From assembly GCF_900099965.1 (NCBI RefSeq), contig NZ_FNDJ01000005.1, positions 1 to 64,000 of the forward strand: DNA of 64,000 bases, read 5' to 3'. Position 1 is the first letter of the stretch; every line of letters starts with the position of its first letter. The translations under genes and the position numbers were made by a program. The DNA is from Nonomuraea jiangxiensis. GTDB lineage: Bacteria > Actinomycetota > Actinomycetes > Streptosporangiales > Streptosporangiaceae. A model generated the notes under the pieces. That model had not been told where the DNA came from. It made no database searches and saw nothing but the letters and a program-made list of their open reading frames with translations. Positions 35,428 to 44,172 of this stretch are shown one piece after another.

Positions 35428-37506
35428 TCAGATGAGCGGGCCGACGAGGGTGGCGAACTCCTCAGGGTCGACGATCCGCACGCCCAGGCTCTCCGCCTTG
35501 GTCCGCTTGGAGCCTGCCTTCTCGCCCGCCACCAGCAGCGACGTCTTCGCCGAGATGCTGGAGGACGCCTTACCTCCCGCGCGCTCGATCAGCTCGTTCA
35601 TCTGGTTACGGGTCAGCGCCTCCAGAGCGCCGCTCATGGCGCCGGTCACCACGACGGTCATCCCGGCCAGCGGCAGCTCGGAGGTGTCATCTTCCGCCGC
35701 CGCGACGCCGGGGTCGGCGGCCGGCGTCCACCCCGGCTCCGTCATGGTGACGCCGGCCTTGACCAGCTTGTCGATAAGGCCGGCGAGCTCGATCAGCTCG
35801 GCCACCACCACCGGGGCCTTCTCCGGGCCCATGCCCTCCACCGCCTGGATCGCCTCGGCGTCGGCCTCGCGGATGGCCTGCATGCTGCCGAAGTGCCGGG
35901 CGATGCGGCGGCTCATGGACCGGCCGGTGCCACGCACGCCCAGCGCGCAGAACACCCGGCTGAGCGGCTGGCCCTTGGCCCGCTCGAAGGCGGCCAGCAG
36001 GTTGTCGGTGCTGGTCTCGCCCATCCGCTCCAGACCCAGGATCTGCTCGCGGGTCAGGAAGAACAGGTCGGCGAAGTCGGCGATCAATCCCGCGTCCAGC
36101 AACTGCTGGATGCGGTTTTCCGCCAGGCCCTCAATGTCGAGCTGGTCGCGGCCGACGGCGTAGCCGATGGAGGCGATCGCCCGGCAGGCGCGCCCGCGCA
36201 CGCACCGCCACCGCTCCTGGGAGGTGTCGATCGCGTCACCGCAGGACGGGCAGGCCTGCGGGATCTCGATCGGCTTCTCGTCGCCGGTGCGCAGCGCCAC
36301 GACCGGGGCCTCGACCCGGGGGATCACGTCGCCGGCCTTGTAGACGACCACGCTGTCGCCCAGCATCAGTCCCCGGCGGCGGATGTCGGCGGCGTTGTGC
36401 AGGGTGGCGTAGGTGACGGTGGTGCCGTCAAGCTCGACCGGCTCCAGCACCGCGCGCGGGGCGATGATGCCGGTGCGGCCGGTGTTCCACTCCACGCTCA
36501 GCAGCTTGGTGATCCTCTCGGTGGCGGGCAGCTTGTAGGCGACCGCCCAGCGCGGCGCCCGCGAGCTGAACCCGGCCTCCGCCTGGTCGGCCGCCAGATC
36601 GCACTTGATCACGATGCCGTCGATGCCGAACGGCAGCTCGGGACGGGCCGCCGCGATCTCCTCGACCCGCTCCTGCACCCGCTCCAGGGACTCGGCCACC
36701 ATCCCCGCCACCGGCGTCGCGGCGGTCGTCTGCACGGTCTGCGCCGCCATCCACTCCATGACCTCGCTGTGTGGCAGCTGGCGCAGCCGCACAGCCAGCT
36801 CGGAGTCGTCGTCCGGCGGCGGCAGCACCCCGTAACCGAAGAAGGTCAGCTCGCACACATAGGGACGGTCCTGCGCGCGCAGCGTGCCCGCGGCGGCGCT
36901 GCGCGGGTTGGCGAACGTGGTGCCGTCGTGCGCCTGCCGCTTGGCGCACGCGTCCTCGAACTGGGCGGCCGTCATCATGACCTCTCCGCGCAGCTCCACC
37001 GTGACCGGGTCGGCCAGCCGGTCGGGCAGGCCGACGACGGTGCCGATGGCGTGCGAGACGTCCTCGCCCGCGATGCCGTCGCCGCGCGTGACGAGCTGCG
37101 TCAGGCGGCCGTGCCTGTAGCGGGCCGAGATCGCCAGCCCGTCGAGCTTGGGCTCCACGCTCCACGCCGTGACCGCCCGGCCGAGCCTGCGCTCCAGCCC
37201 AGCCGCCCAGTCGGCCAGGTCCTTGGCGCCGAACACGTTGTCCAGGCTGAGCATGGGCACGGTGTGCGGCACGTCCCCCACCACGGCCCCGCCGGCCACC
37301 TTGCCGGTGGGCGAGGACGGCAGCACCGACTCGGGGTGTGCCTCCTCGTAGGCCTGGATGCCGCGGACCAGCTGGTCGTAGGCCTCGTCGTCGAGCGCCG
37401 AGGTGGCGTCGGTGTAGTAGGCCGCGGCGGAGTCCACGGCCAGTTGCACGGCTTCGGCGTAGGCCGCGTCGTCGGCCAGCTCGGTGTGAGGGAGTGCGTC
37501 GCTCAT
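35428..37506 (-). CDS. ligA: NAD-dependent DNA ligase LigA
   Basis: 692 residues. Ia domain at the N terminus ([17 protein letters not shown]), adenylation domain with K120 in [12 protein letters not shown] fold ([16 protein letters not shown]), a four-cysteine zinc site (CPSCGD ... CVRGRAC), helix-hairpin-helix repeats ([49 protein letters not shown]) and a BRCT domain (about 605-690). It seals nicks using NAD. ATG 37506 gives the full Ia domain. The context (no gatC or mnmA) and divergent motif spacing suggest a second ligase beside the housekeeping copy; this is inference. Confidence 0.92.
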   Translation of the reverse strand: MSDALPHTELADDAAYAEAVQLAVDSAAAYYTDATSALDDEAYDQLVRGIQAYEEAHPESVLPSSPTGKVAGGAVVGDVPHTVPMLSLDNVFGAKDLADWAAGLERRLGRAVTAWSVEPKLDGLAISARYRHGRLTQLVTRGDGIAGEDVSHAIGTVVGLPDRLADPVTVELRGEVMMTAAQFEDACAKRQAHDGTTFANPRSAAAGTLRAQDRPYVCELTFFGYGVLPPPDDDSELAVRLRQLPHSEVMEWMAAQTVQTTAATPVAGMVAESLERVQERVEEIAAARPELPFGIDGIVIKCDLAADQAEAGFSSRAPRWAVAYKLPATERITKLLSVEWNTGRTGIIAPRAVLEPVELDGTTVTYATLHNAADIRRRGLMLGDSVVVYKAGDVIPRVEAPVVALRTGDEKPIEIPQACPSCGDAIDTSQERWRCVRGRACRAIASIGYAVGRDQLDIEGLAENRIQQLLDAGLIADFADLFFLTREQILGLERMGETSTDNLLAAFERAKGQPLSRVFCALGVRGTGRSMSRRIARHFGSMQAIREADAEAIQAVEGMGPEKAPVVVAELIELAGLIDKLVKAGVTMTEPGWTPAADPGVAAAEDDTSELPLAGMTVVVTGAMSGALEALTRNQMNELIERAGGKASSSISAKTSLLVAGEKAGSKRTKAESLGVRIVDPEEFATLVGPLI

Positions 37507-37771
37507 GGCTTCATCATGCAGGTCGCCACCGACAATTGCGCCCCGCGAACCGGCCTCGGGCCGCAAGGGTGCGAGTCCGCCGATCGAACGCCTGAACTGG
37601 GGTGTCGGCCGGCCACCACCGCCTGGTCCGGGTGGAGCGGGGGCGACCCGCCGCCGTCCGAAGCGCACGCCGACGACGGCCCGCCGGGTGCCGAGACGTA
37701 CGCGCTCACGTTCGGCTGACTTGCCACGGGAAAATGTGCAGTCGACTTAAAGTTTGCAGTAGGCTCCAAAC

Positions 37772-38410
37772 ATGATGGAAGGGCTCCGGGAGCGGAAGAA
37801 ACGGCAGACCCGGCAGCGCATCTCCGACGTGGCCATCGGCCTGTTCGTGGAGCGCGGGTTCGAGCACGTCACGATCGCCGAGGTCGCGGACGCCGCCGAG
37901 GTGTCGGTCAACACCGTCTACAACTACTTCCAGTCCAAGGAGGACCTGGTCCTGCCGCCGGAGGAGGCCTCGCCGGAGCGGCTGGCCGACTTCGTGCGGC
38001 AGCGGGCGGCGGGGGAGTCGGCGGCGGTGGCGGTGCTGGCACGGCTGCGCGCCGAGGTGCGCGGGCGCGAGCGGCGGGTGGGGTTGAGCGCGGGGTTCGG
38101 GCGGGTGCTGGAGATGATGCGGGCCGCGCCCACGCTGACCGCCCGGCTGGACGAGCTCGGCCACCAGATGACCGACGCGCTGGCCGCCGTGCTGGCCGAG
38201 GAGACCGGCGCGGCGCCGGACGACCCGCTGCCGCGGGTGGTGGCCTGGCACCTCGGATGCCTGCACGCGCTGGTGCTGACCGAGATCGCGCGGCGCACGG
38301 CGGCCGGGGAGGAGCCCGGCGCCATCGCCGGGGCGGTGCTGGAGTTGCTGGATGCCGCGGAGAGCGTGCTGGGCGAGCGGGTGCTCGCCTATGCCGTACG
38401 GGAGGGATGA
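37772..38410 (+). CDS. TetR-family transcriptional regulator
   Basis: 212 residues. The N-terminal HTH is canonical: RQRISDVAIGLFVERGFEHVTIAEVADAAEVSVNTVYNYFQSKEDLV. The C-terminal ligand domain is divergent, as usual. The ATG at 37772 is followed by another at 37775. The stop overlaps the start of the next gene (ATGA), so regulator and DUF6204 protein form an operon. The upstream patch around 37735-37765 contains TGCAGT twice and an AGTCGACT palindrome, possible operator elements. Confidence 0.9.
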   Translation: MMEGLRERKKRQTRQRISDVAIGLFVERGFEHVTIAEVADAAEVSVNTVYNYFQSKEDLVLPPEEASPERLADFVRQRAAGESAAVAVLARLRAEVRGRERRVGLSAGFGRVLEMMRAAPTLTARLDELGHQMTDALAAVLAEETGAAPDDPLPRVVAWHLGCLHALVLTEIARRTAAGEEPGAIAGAVLELLDAAESVLGERVLAYAVREG

Positions 38411-38688
38411 GCGTGTTCCGGGTGACGATCAGGGGAAAGTTCGCCGGGCTGGACGATGCCGGCCGGGCCGCCGTGCTGGCGGCGGGCGGGACCGCCTTCA
38501 CCGAGGCCGGGACGTTCACCCACGACCAGAGCGTGTCGGTGTTCACGTTCCGCTGCCAGGTGGCCGGCGAGGACGAGGACGAGGCCGCTCTGGCGGGACT
38601 GGAGGCGCTGGAGGCGCACGGGCACCCGCACGAGGTGCTGCGGATCGCGGCGACGGACATGAGCGCCATCAAGATCCGCCGCCGGTAG
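38407..38688 (+). CDS. DUF6204-like small protein
   Basis: 93 residues: MSVFRVTIRGKFAGLD, then AGTFTHDQSVSVFTFRCQVAGEDEDEAALAGLEALEAHGHPHEVLRIAATDMSAIKIRRR. This matches a small actinobacterial family of unknown function (DUF6204) with an alternating strand-helix pattern. It is coupled to the preceding TetR gene by ATGA and GGAGGG lies right before the ATG, so regulation by that TetR protein is likely. Function unknown. Confidence 0.75.
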   Translation: MSVFRVTIRGKFAGLDDAGRAAVLAAGGTAFTEAGTFTHDQSVSVFTFRCQVAGEDEDEAALAGLEALEAHGHPHEVLRIAATDMSAIKIRRR

Positions 38689-38716
38689 TTTCCATATGTG
38701 AGATAACATCCCGAAT

Positions 38717-39283
38717 ATGGGAAGCACGATGGAGGTGTCGGCCCGGCTGGCGGCGCGGCTGGCGGAGCTGCGCGTCGAGCGGGGCTGGTCGCTGGAGGAG
38801 CTGGCGACCCGGACCGGGGTCAGCCGCTCGACGTTGTCGCGGCTGGAGCGCGGGGAGATCAGCCCGACGGCCGCCCTGCTGGGCAGGTTGTGCACGGTCT
38901 ACGAGCGGCCGATGTCGCGCCTGCTCGCCGAGGTGGAGTCCGAGCCGCCGCAGGTCGTCCGGGTGGCGGCGCAGGAGGTGTGGCGGGACGAGTCGTCGGG
39001 GTTCGTCCGCCGTTCGGTGTCGCCGCCGCATCCGGGCCTGCGCGGCGAGGTGGTGGAGGCGACCCTGCGCCCGGGGACGGACATCTCCTACGACGCGCCG
39101 CCGGTGCCCGGCCTCGAACAGCACGTCTGGGTGCTGGAGGGGACGGTGGAGATCACCGTCGACGGGCACGCGCACATCGTCGAGGCGGGTGACTGCCTGC
39201 GCTTCCGGCTGTGGGGCGCCTCCCGCTTCCGCTGTCCGGGGCCGGGCCAGGTCCGCTACGCGCTCGTGGTGGTCCTGCCATGA
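38717..39283 (+). CDS. XRE-cupin transcriptional regulator
   Basis: 188 residues. Residues 8-65 form an XRE helix-turn-helix (LAARLAELRVERGWSLEELATRTGVSRSTLSRLERGEISPTAALLGRL). Residues 105-185 are a cupin (VVEATLRPGTDISYDAPPVPGLEQHVWVLEGTVEITVDGHAHIVEAGDCLRF). XRE-cupins of this type regulate amino-acid, polyamine or acyl metabolism. The stop overlaps the GNAT gene (ATGA), so the pair is an operon. An AT-rich stretch at 38692-38716 is probably its promoter. Confidence 0.92.
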   Translation: MGSTMEVSARLAARLAELRVERGWSLEELATRTGVSRSTLSRLERGEISPTAALLGRLCTVYERPMSRLLAEVESEPPQVVRVAAQEVWRDESSGFVRRSVSPPHPGLRGEVVEATLRPGTDISYDAPPVPGLEQHVWVLEGTVEITVDGHAHIVEAGDCLRFRLWGASRFRCPGPGQVRYALVVVLP

Positions 39284-39837
39284 CCCCGCCCGGCGAGGGA
39301 GCCGCACTCACGCACACCATCGCCCGGCTGTCGGCCGCCGACTTCGGCGACAGTGTCGAGGACCTGGCCGCCCTGCTGGTCGACGCCGTGGACAGCGGCG
39401 CGTCCGTGGGGTTCGTGACGCCGTTCGGGCAGGCGGAGGCCGCCGCCTGGTGGCGGGCGCAGGCTCCGGCGGTGGCCGACGGCAGCCTCATGGTGTGGGT
39501 GAGCCGCGACGGCTCCGGCCTCCAGGCCACCATCAGCCTGGCGCTGGCCGCCAAGCCCAACGCCCGCCACCGGGGCGAGATCGTCAAGCTCATGGTCCAC
39601 CGCGACTTCCGGGGCCGGGGCCTGTCCCGCGCCCTGCTGGCCACCGCCGAGCACGCCGCCCTCGCGGCCGGGGCCGACCTGCTGCTGCTGGACACCGAGA
39701 CCGGCAGCACCGCCGAGCACGTCTACCTCACCGGCGGCTGGACCCGCTACGGCATCGTCCCCGACTACGCCGGATCCCCGGACGGCACCCTCCGCGACTG
39801 CAGCTTCTTCTACAAGCGGCTCACCGCGACCGGGTGA
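39280..39837 (+). CDS. GNAT-family N-acetyltransferase
   Basis: 185 residues. The acetyl-CoA site is in VKLMVHRDFRGRGLSRALLATAEHAALAAGADLLLLDTETGSTAEHVYLTGGWTRYGIVPDYA (V-x-x-x-x-R/Q-G-x-G/A form RDFRGRG). Family members of this type acetylate small amines or antibiotics; no substrate can be named. It is coupled to the XRE-cupin gene, which probably regulates it. Confidence 0.9.
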   Translation: MTPPGEGAALTHTIARLSAADFGDSVEDLAALLVDAVDSGASVGFVTPFGQAEAAAWWRAQAPAVADGSLMVWVSRDGSGLQATISLALAAKPNARHRGEIVKLMVHRDFRGRGLSRALLATAEHAALAAGADLLLLDTETGSTAEHVYLTGGWTRYGIVPDYAGSPDGTLRDCSFFYKRLTATG

Positions 39838-39854
39838 GCGGCGTGCCGTCCGCC

Positions 39855-40850
39855 TCAGTCGCCCAGGTCGGGCGGCGGTGGCATGCGGTCGCCCTTGACC
39901 TGGGCGGCGATCGGCTCCAGCGCGGCGAGTTCGGCGCCGGTCAGCGTGAGGTCGAGCGCGCCGACGTTCTCCTCCAGCCGCCGCCGGCTGCGGGTGCCGG
40001 GGATCGGGACGACGGTGATGCCATGCGCGTCGGAGCGCTGGAGCACCCAGGCCAGGGCGACCTGCGCCATGGTCACGCTGCGGGCGTCGGCGATGCTGCG
40101 GACGGGGTCGAGCAGGGTGGTGTTGTGCCCGGCGTTGGCGGAGTGGAAGCGGGGCATCTGGTGCCGCAGGTCGTGGGCGGCGAGCCCGTCGGTGGAGGTG
40201 ATCCGCCCGGTGAGGAAGCCGCGGCTGAACGGCGAGTACGCGACGTAACCGATGCCGAGCTCGGCGCAGACCGGCACCACCGAGTCCTCGAACTCCCGGG
40301 TGAACAGCGACCACTCGTTCTGCACGGCGGTGATCGGGTGCACGGCGTGCCCGGCCCGCAGTTGCTCGGCAGTCACGTTGGACAGGCCGATGTGCCGTAT
40401 CTTGCCCGCGGCCACCAGCTCCGCCATCGCCCCGACCGTGTCCTCGATCGGGGTCGTGAAGTCGGGGTGGTGCAGGTAGTACAGGTCGATGTGGTCGACG
40501 CCGAGGCGGCGCAGGCTCGCCTCGCAGGCGTCGCGGACGTACTCCGGGTCGCTGCGTACGCCCACCAGCTCGCCGGTCCCGGGCTTGCGGATGGCGGCGA
40601 ACTTGGTGGCGAGGCTGATGCCGTCGCGTCCGTGCTCGGCCAGGAAGTCGCGGATCAGCAGCTCGTTGGCGAAGTCGATGCCGTAGAAGTCGGAGGTGTC
40701 CAGGAAGGTCACGCCGAGTTCGGCGGCCCTCCGCAGGGTGTCCAGGGGCTGCTCGGGGCCCGTGGCATCGTAGAACTCGCTCAGTCCCATGCAGCCGAGA
40801 CCGAGCGCGGGCACCTCCATGCCGGTGTGGCCGAGTTTGACCGTACGCAT
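39855..40850 (-). CDS. Aldo/keto reductase
   Basis: 331 residues of an AKR (beta/alpha)8 barrel. The catalytic tetrad is visible: Asp in FLDTSDFYG, Tyr in the same segment, Lys in LATKFA, His in YYLHHPD. NADPH-binding residues are in PIPGTRSRRRLEEN. It reduces carbonyl compounds; the substrate is unknown. ATG 40850 has GGAAGG eight bases upstream. It is divergent from a TetR regulator, with two 16-bp palindromes between, so it is probably repressed by that protein. Confidence 0.93.
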   Translation of the reverse strand: MRTVKLGHTGMEVPALGLGCMGLSEFYDATGPEQPLDTLRRAAELGVTFLDTSDFYGIDFANELLIRDFLAEHGRDGISLATKFAAIRKPGTGELVGVRSDPEYVRDACEASLRRLGVDHIDLYYLHHPDFTTPIEDTVGAMAELVAAGKIRHIGLSNVTAEQLRAGHAVHPITAVQNEWSLFTREFEDSVVPVCAELGIGYVAYSPFSRGFLTGRITSTDGLAAHDLRHQMPRFHSANAGHNTTLLDPVRSIADARSVTMAQVALAWVLQRSDAHGITVVPIPGTRSRRRLEENVGALDLTLTGAELAALEPIAAQVKGDRMPPPPDLGD

Positions 40851-40885
40851 GGCAAAGCCTTCCGTCCAGGGATAGGGGTAAAATA

Positions 40886-40933
40886 CGGGACGACCGTCCC
40901 GGTTAATCGGAAATATACGGGACGGCCGTCCCG
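40886..40933. promoter_or_regulatory. Twin TetR-type operators between AKR and TetR genes
   Basis: CGGGACGACCGTCCCG (40886-40901) and CGGGACGGCCGTCCCG (40918-40933) are 16-bp palindromes, the second perfect, the first with one central mismatch. Their centres are 32 bases apart (three helical turns) and each is preceded by ATA. They sit in the 110-base divergent promoter and should bind the adjacent TetR protein. Confidence 0.75.
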
Positions 40934-40960
40934 CTTGTCTATCGACCGGAGCACATCTCG

Positions 40961-41515
40961 ATGAGCAGGCCATTGCGCGCCGACGCCCAGCGCAACAGGG
41001 CGCGGGTCCTACAGGTCGCCGCGGAGACCTTCGCCAAGGAAGGGCTGTCGGTGCCGGTGCACGAGATCGCCCGCCGGGCGGGCGTGGGCACCGGCACCGT
41101 CAGCCGCCACTTCCCCACCAAGGAGTCGCTGTTCGAGGCGGTGCTGCTGGAGCGGATGGCCCAGCTCGTCCGTACGGCGAGCGAACGGGCCGGCGATGAC
41201 GAGCCCGGCGAGGCGTTCTTCGGCTTCTTCTCCCGCATGGTCGAGGAGGGCGCGGCCAACAAGGGACTCGTCGACGCGCTCGCGGGCGCCGGTTACGACT
41301 TCCACGCCACCGCCGCCGACCCCTCCCATGACGTCATGGGCGCCTGGGGGCGGCTCCTCCGGCGCGGCCAGGACGCGGGCGCCATCCGCGCGGACGTCGA
41401 CATGGCCGACGTCAAGGCGCTGCTCGCCGGCTGCCTCGACCGCGAGCGCGACGCCCTGGACCCGGCCGCCCGCGCCCGCATGCTGGCCATCGTCCGCCGC
41501 GGCCTTGGGGCATGA
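40961..41515 (+). CDS. TetR-family transcriptional regulator
   Basis: 184 residues. HTH: RARVLQVAAETFAKEGLSVPVHEIARRAGVGTGTVSRHFPTKESLFEAVL. The C-terminal domain (VDALAGAGYDFHATAADPSHDVMGAWGRLLRRGQDAGAIRADVDMADVKALLAGCLDRE) is that of AKR-linked repressors common in actinobacteria (SCO4940-like TetR_C). It is divergent from the aldo/keto reductase with two palindromes between. The 110 bases after the stop show nothing. Confidence 0.92.
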   Translation: MSRPLRADAQRNRARVLQVAAETFAKEGLSVPVHEIARRAGVGTGTVSRHFPTKESLFEAVLLERMAQLVRTASERAGDDEPGEAFFGFFSRMVEEGAANKGLVDALAGAGYDFHATAADPSHDVMGAWGRLLRRGQDAGAIRADVDMADVKALLAGCLDRERDALDPAARARMLAIVRRGLGA

Positions 41516-41625
41516 CCCCGTCGGCAGTCGCTCGTAAAGCCTGAGCGAGGGCGTCGAGCTCGGCGGCCGGCATGCGCGGGGTGCGCTGAAGCCGAGTCCG
41601 TGGCCGTCCGATCAGGCTGCCGTGG

Positions 41626-42297
41626 CTAGGGGTTCGAGGTTCGGGCCAGGGCGGCCGCGGTGCCGTCGATGAGGACCTGGAGGCCGTGTTCGAAGGTCTG
41701 CTCGCCGCCCGAGCCGCCGCCGTCGAGGAGGGCCGCGCGCAGGGTGCCGGTCTCGCGGACGGCCGTGACCAGGGTGCTCCGCCCGGCGTCCTCCAGGAGG
41801 GCGGACGGAGGCACGGCAGGGGCGTCCGGCGCGCTCTGCTCCTGCAGGACGAACCCGTTGACATACTGGCTCAGCGTCGCCACCGTGCGCAGGGCGAGCA
41901 CCGGGGTGAAGCCCCGCTCGACCATGGCCGTGAGCTCCTCCTCGAACGCCTGGATCGTCGCCGGGCTCAGCGCCCGGGCGTTGGTGACGACGCGGGCGCC
42001 GTCGCGGTAGGCGGCCAGCGAGGCGCGGTAGGCACGGGCCCGGCGGGCGAGCCAGTCCTGCCAGGGCTCGCCGTCGCGCGGCGGTCCCATCCCGGCGGCC
42101 TGGACGATCGAGTCGGCCATCCCGTCGAGCAGTTCCTGCTTGGTACGGATGTGCCAGTAGAGGGCCGGCGACTTGACACCGAGCTCGGCCGCGAGACGCC
42201 GTACGGTGAGGCCGTCGAGCCCCACCTCGTCAAGCAGCCGCAGGGCCGTGTCGATCAACGTCTGCCGGGACAGACCGGGCCGCTTGCTCACATCCAT
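41626..42297 (-). CDS. TetR-family regulator with TetR_C_1 (tetracycline-repressor-like) C-terminal domain
   Basis: 223 residues. HTH: SRQTLIDTALRLLDEVGLDGLTVRRLAAELGVKSPALYWHIRTKQELLDGMAD, the TetR(class)-type SPALYWH recognition helix. The C-terminal domain (RARAYRASLAAYRDGARVVTNARALSPATIQAFEEELTAMVERGFTP, then FVLQEQSA, FEHGLQVLIDG) is TetR_C_1. ATG 42297 has AAGGTG upstream; a GTG at 42306 is also in frame. It follows the hydrolase by 30 bases on the same strand and is probably co-transcribed from the promoter with TTAGC...GCTAA palindromes. Confidence 0.92.
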   Translation of the reverse strand: MDVSKRPGLSRQTLIDTALRLLDEVGLDGLTVRRLAAELGVKSPALYWHIRTKQELLDGMADSIVQAAGMGPPRDGEPWQDWLARRARAYRASLAAYRDGARVVTNARALSPATIQAFEEELTAMVERGFTPVLALRTVATLSQYVNGFVLQEQSAPDAPAVPPSALLEDAGRSTLVTAVRETGTLRAALLDGGGSGGEQTFEHGLQVLIDGTAAALARTSNP

Positions 42298-42327
42298 CGC
42301 TGACACCTTAAACCGGCGAAGGCCGGT

Positions 42328-43191
42328 CTACGAGGGCCGTCCGAAGAAGGCGCGCAGCTCGTCGGCGACGAGGGGAGCGCCGGCGGTGCTCAGCGGGGCT
42401 TCGTGGCCGACGCCTGCGAGCGTGACGCGTTCGGCCCGTGGCAGGGTGGCGTGCAGCGCGTCGATGGCGTTGTGCACCGGCGGCGGAGTCCTGACCCCGT
42501 CCAGCAGCAGGACGTCCGCGCGCAGGTCCGCGAACCCGTCGCTGGAGGCCATCTCGTTGAAGATCTGCACGTCGAGCCGTTGCAACGGGAAGAGCTCGAC
42601 GAGGCTTTCCTCATCGGGACGCTCTCGTTTCGAACGCCGGCGGAAGTAGCGGTCGATCGCGCGTACGAGCAGCCACCGTGGCAGCAGGGTCATCCACCGG
42701 TTGTTGCTCACTCCCTTGGAGAAGGTCACGAGCGCCTCGGCCGGCCGGCCCCGGTCCAGCTCGCGCTCGAACCGTGCCCGCCAGGACAGGTCGAAGGCGC
42801 CGTACATCGACAGTGCCGGCTCGTAGACCGCGACCTTGGTGATGGCCGGTGACTCGAGCGCGGCCTGCAAGGCGATGAGCCCGCCGGAGCTGTGTCCGAA
42901 CACCAGGCGCGTGCCGGTCCCGGCCAGCAGTGCCGCGACGTCCTCGCACTCCCGCGCCATGCGGTACCTCTCTCCGGGCGGCCCGCTACGGCCGCGGCCG
43001 CGCCGGTCCATGACGTACACCGTGAACGTGCTGGACAGCGGACGCGCCAGGGCCATGTAGTGCTGCGCGGCCAGGTAGCCCCCGCTCACCAGGAGGAGAC
43101 CGGGACCGGCGCCGAGCTTCCGGTAGCCGATCGTCGTGCCGTCGGCCGAGGTGACCGTGCCGGTCGTGTACGACGCCTGGGCGGTCGCCAT
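42328..43191 (-). CDS. Alpha/beta hydrolase
   Basis: 287 residues. The nucleophile elbow is GHSSGG (Ser about 99); the catalytic Asp is probably in VLLLDGVRTPPPV and the His in GVGHEAPL. The N-terminal strand YRKLGAGPGLLLVSGGYLAAQHY and VYVMDRRGRGRSG are typical of the esterase/haloperoxidase group. The substrate is unknown. It is the first gene of a hydrolase-TetR operon; two palindromes lie just upstream. Confidence 0.9.
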   Translation of the reverse strand: MATAQASYTTGTVTSADGTTIGYRKLGAGPGLLLVSGGYLAAQHYMALARPLSSTFTVYVMDRRGRGRSGPPGERYRMARECEDVAALLAGTGTRLVFGHSSGGLIALQAALESPAITKVAVYEPALSMYGAFDLSWRARFERELDRGRPAEALVTFSKGVSNNRWMTLLPRWLLVRAIDRYFRRRSKRERPDEESLVELFPLQRLDVQIFNEMASSDGFADLRADVLLLDGVRTPPPVHNAIDALHATLPRAERVTLAGVGHEAPLSTAGAPLVADELRAFFGRPS

Positions 43192-43203
43192 GATCGAACC
43201 CTC

Positions 43204-43255
43204 CTTAGCACTGCTAAGTCGCTGTCGGCACCACCCTGCCTTAGCACCGCTAAGG
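43204..43255 (-). promoter_or_regulatory. Twin TTAGC/GCTAA operators upstream of the hydrolase-TetR operon
   Basis: CTTAGCACTGCTAAG (43204-43218, arms 7 bp, 1-base centre) and CCTTAGCACCGCTAAGG (43239-43255, arms 7 bp, 3-base centre) are near-identical palindromes with centres 36 bases apart, 13-64 bases before the hydrolase start. This is the expected layout for autoregulation by the TetR_C_1 protein encoded downstream. Confidence 0.7.
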
Positions 43256-43556
43256 AGTCAATCCCGGCGCTGGAGGCGTCGTTGCACCACCCCGACAAAC
43301 GCCGGCCGTGCCCGAGGGGGCGAGGTCGCCCCAATGTCCGGATGCGGCAGGGCCGCGCTCGCCCGCCCCGCCTGCCAGGGCCATCCCCGCTGAACAGTAC
43401 AAATCCGGACGCAATAGGATCGCCACGGCATTCTCGGCGGCCGGTCGTGACAGGGACGGCCGCCGGCGGCGGTATCCGTCGTCGCAGATGATCGCGCTGA
43501 AAGTTGTTGGATACCTACATGTCAGCGCATGGCGGTTCTGGTGTGAGATCGACCCC

Positions 43557-44165
43557 ATGATGGATGAAGGCAAACGACGCAGGTTCCCCACGGGCGACCT
43601 GGCAAGAGTGGCGGTGTTCGCCGCCCTGATCGCGGTGCTCGGGCTGCCCGGCTCGTTCAACGTGCTCGGCAACGCGGTCCCCATCACGCTGCAGACGCTG
43701 GGCGTGATGCTGGCGGGCGCGATCCTCGGCACGTGGCGGGCCGCGCTGGCCGTCGTGGTGCTGCTCGTGCTGGTCATCGCGGGCCTGCCGTTGTTGTCAG
43801 GCGGGCGTGGCGGGCTGGGGGTGCTGGCGGGGCCGTCGGCGGGGTTCCTGCTGGGCTGGATCGCCGGGGCGGCGGTGACCGGCTGGCTGGTCGAGCGGGC
43901 GGGCCGCAGCCCGAGCTTCGTCCAACTGCTGGTGGCGTGCGTGGTGGGCGGCATCGGGGTGGTCTACCTCTTCGGCATCCCCGTGCAGGCCGCGGTGACC
44001 GGGGTGTCCCTGGGCAATACCGCGTGGCTCACCATGATCTTCCTGCCGGGCGACGCGGTCAAGGCGGTGCTGGCCTCCCTCGTGGCCAGGGGCACACAGC
44101 GGGCCTACCCGGACGCGGTGCCCGCCGTGCACCGGGAGCGGCTGCGCGCCGGCGGGGAGCATTGA
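43557..44165 (+). CDS. bioY: Biotin transporter S component BioY
   Basis: 202 residues, about six membrane segments. The BioY pattern is clear: FAALIAVLGLPGSFNVLGNAVPITLQTLGVMLAGAILGTWRAALAVVVLLVLVIAGLPLLSGGRGGLGVLAGPSAGFLLGWIAGA and LPGDAVKAVLASLVA. BioY is the substrate-binding membrane protein of the biotin ECF transporter. The ATG at 43557 is followed by ATG 43560. The operon continues with a ligase, a thiolase-like protein, an ECF ATPase and a T component, so this is a complete bioYMN-type system with two inserted genes. The 365 bases upstream hold the hydrolase operators; no clear biotin-repressor site was seen. Confidence 0.93.
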   Translation: MMDEGKRRRFPTGDLARVAVFAALIAVLGLPGSFNVLGNAVPITLQTLGVMLAGAILGTWRAALAVVVLLVLVIAGLPLLSGGRGGLGVLAGPSAGFLLGWIAGAAVTGWLVERAGRSPSFVQLLVACVVGGIGVVYLFGIPVQAAVTGVSLGNTAWLTMIFLPGDAVKAVLASLVARGTQRAYPDAVPAVHRERLRAGGEH

Positions 44166-44172
44166 GCACGCG

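Noticed and set aside
34990..35435. Open frames on both strands through the tandem repeat
   Set aside because: They remain open only because the 27-bp unit is a multiple of three; the peptides are simple repeats.
35892..37719. Plus-strand open frame opposite ligA
   Set aside because: Composition is that of an antisense shadow; all ligase motifs are on the minus strand.
41516..41625. Small inverted repeat after the TetR gene
   Set aside because: CGCTC/GAGCG arms are only 5 bp and chance is likely in this base composition.
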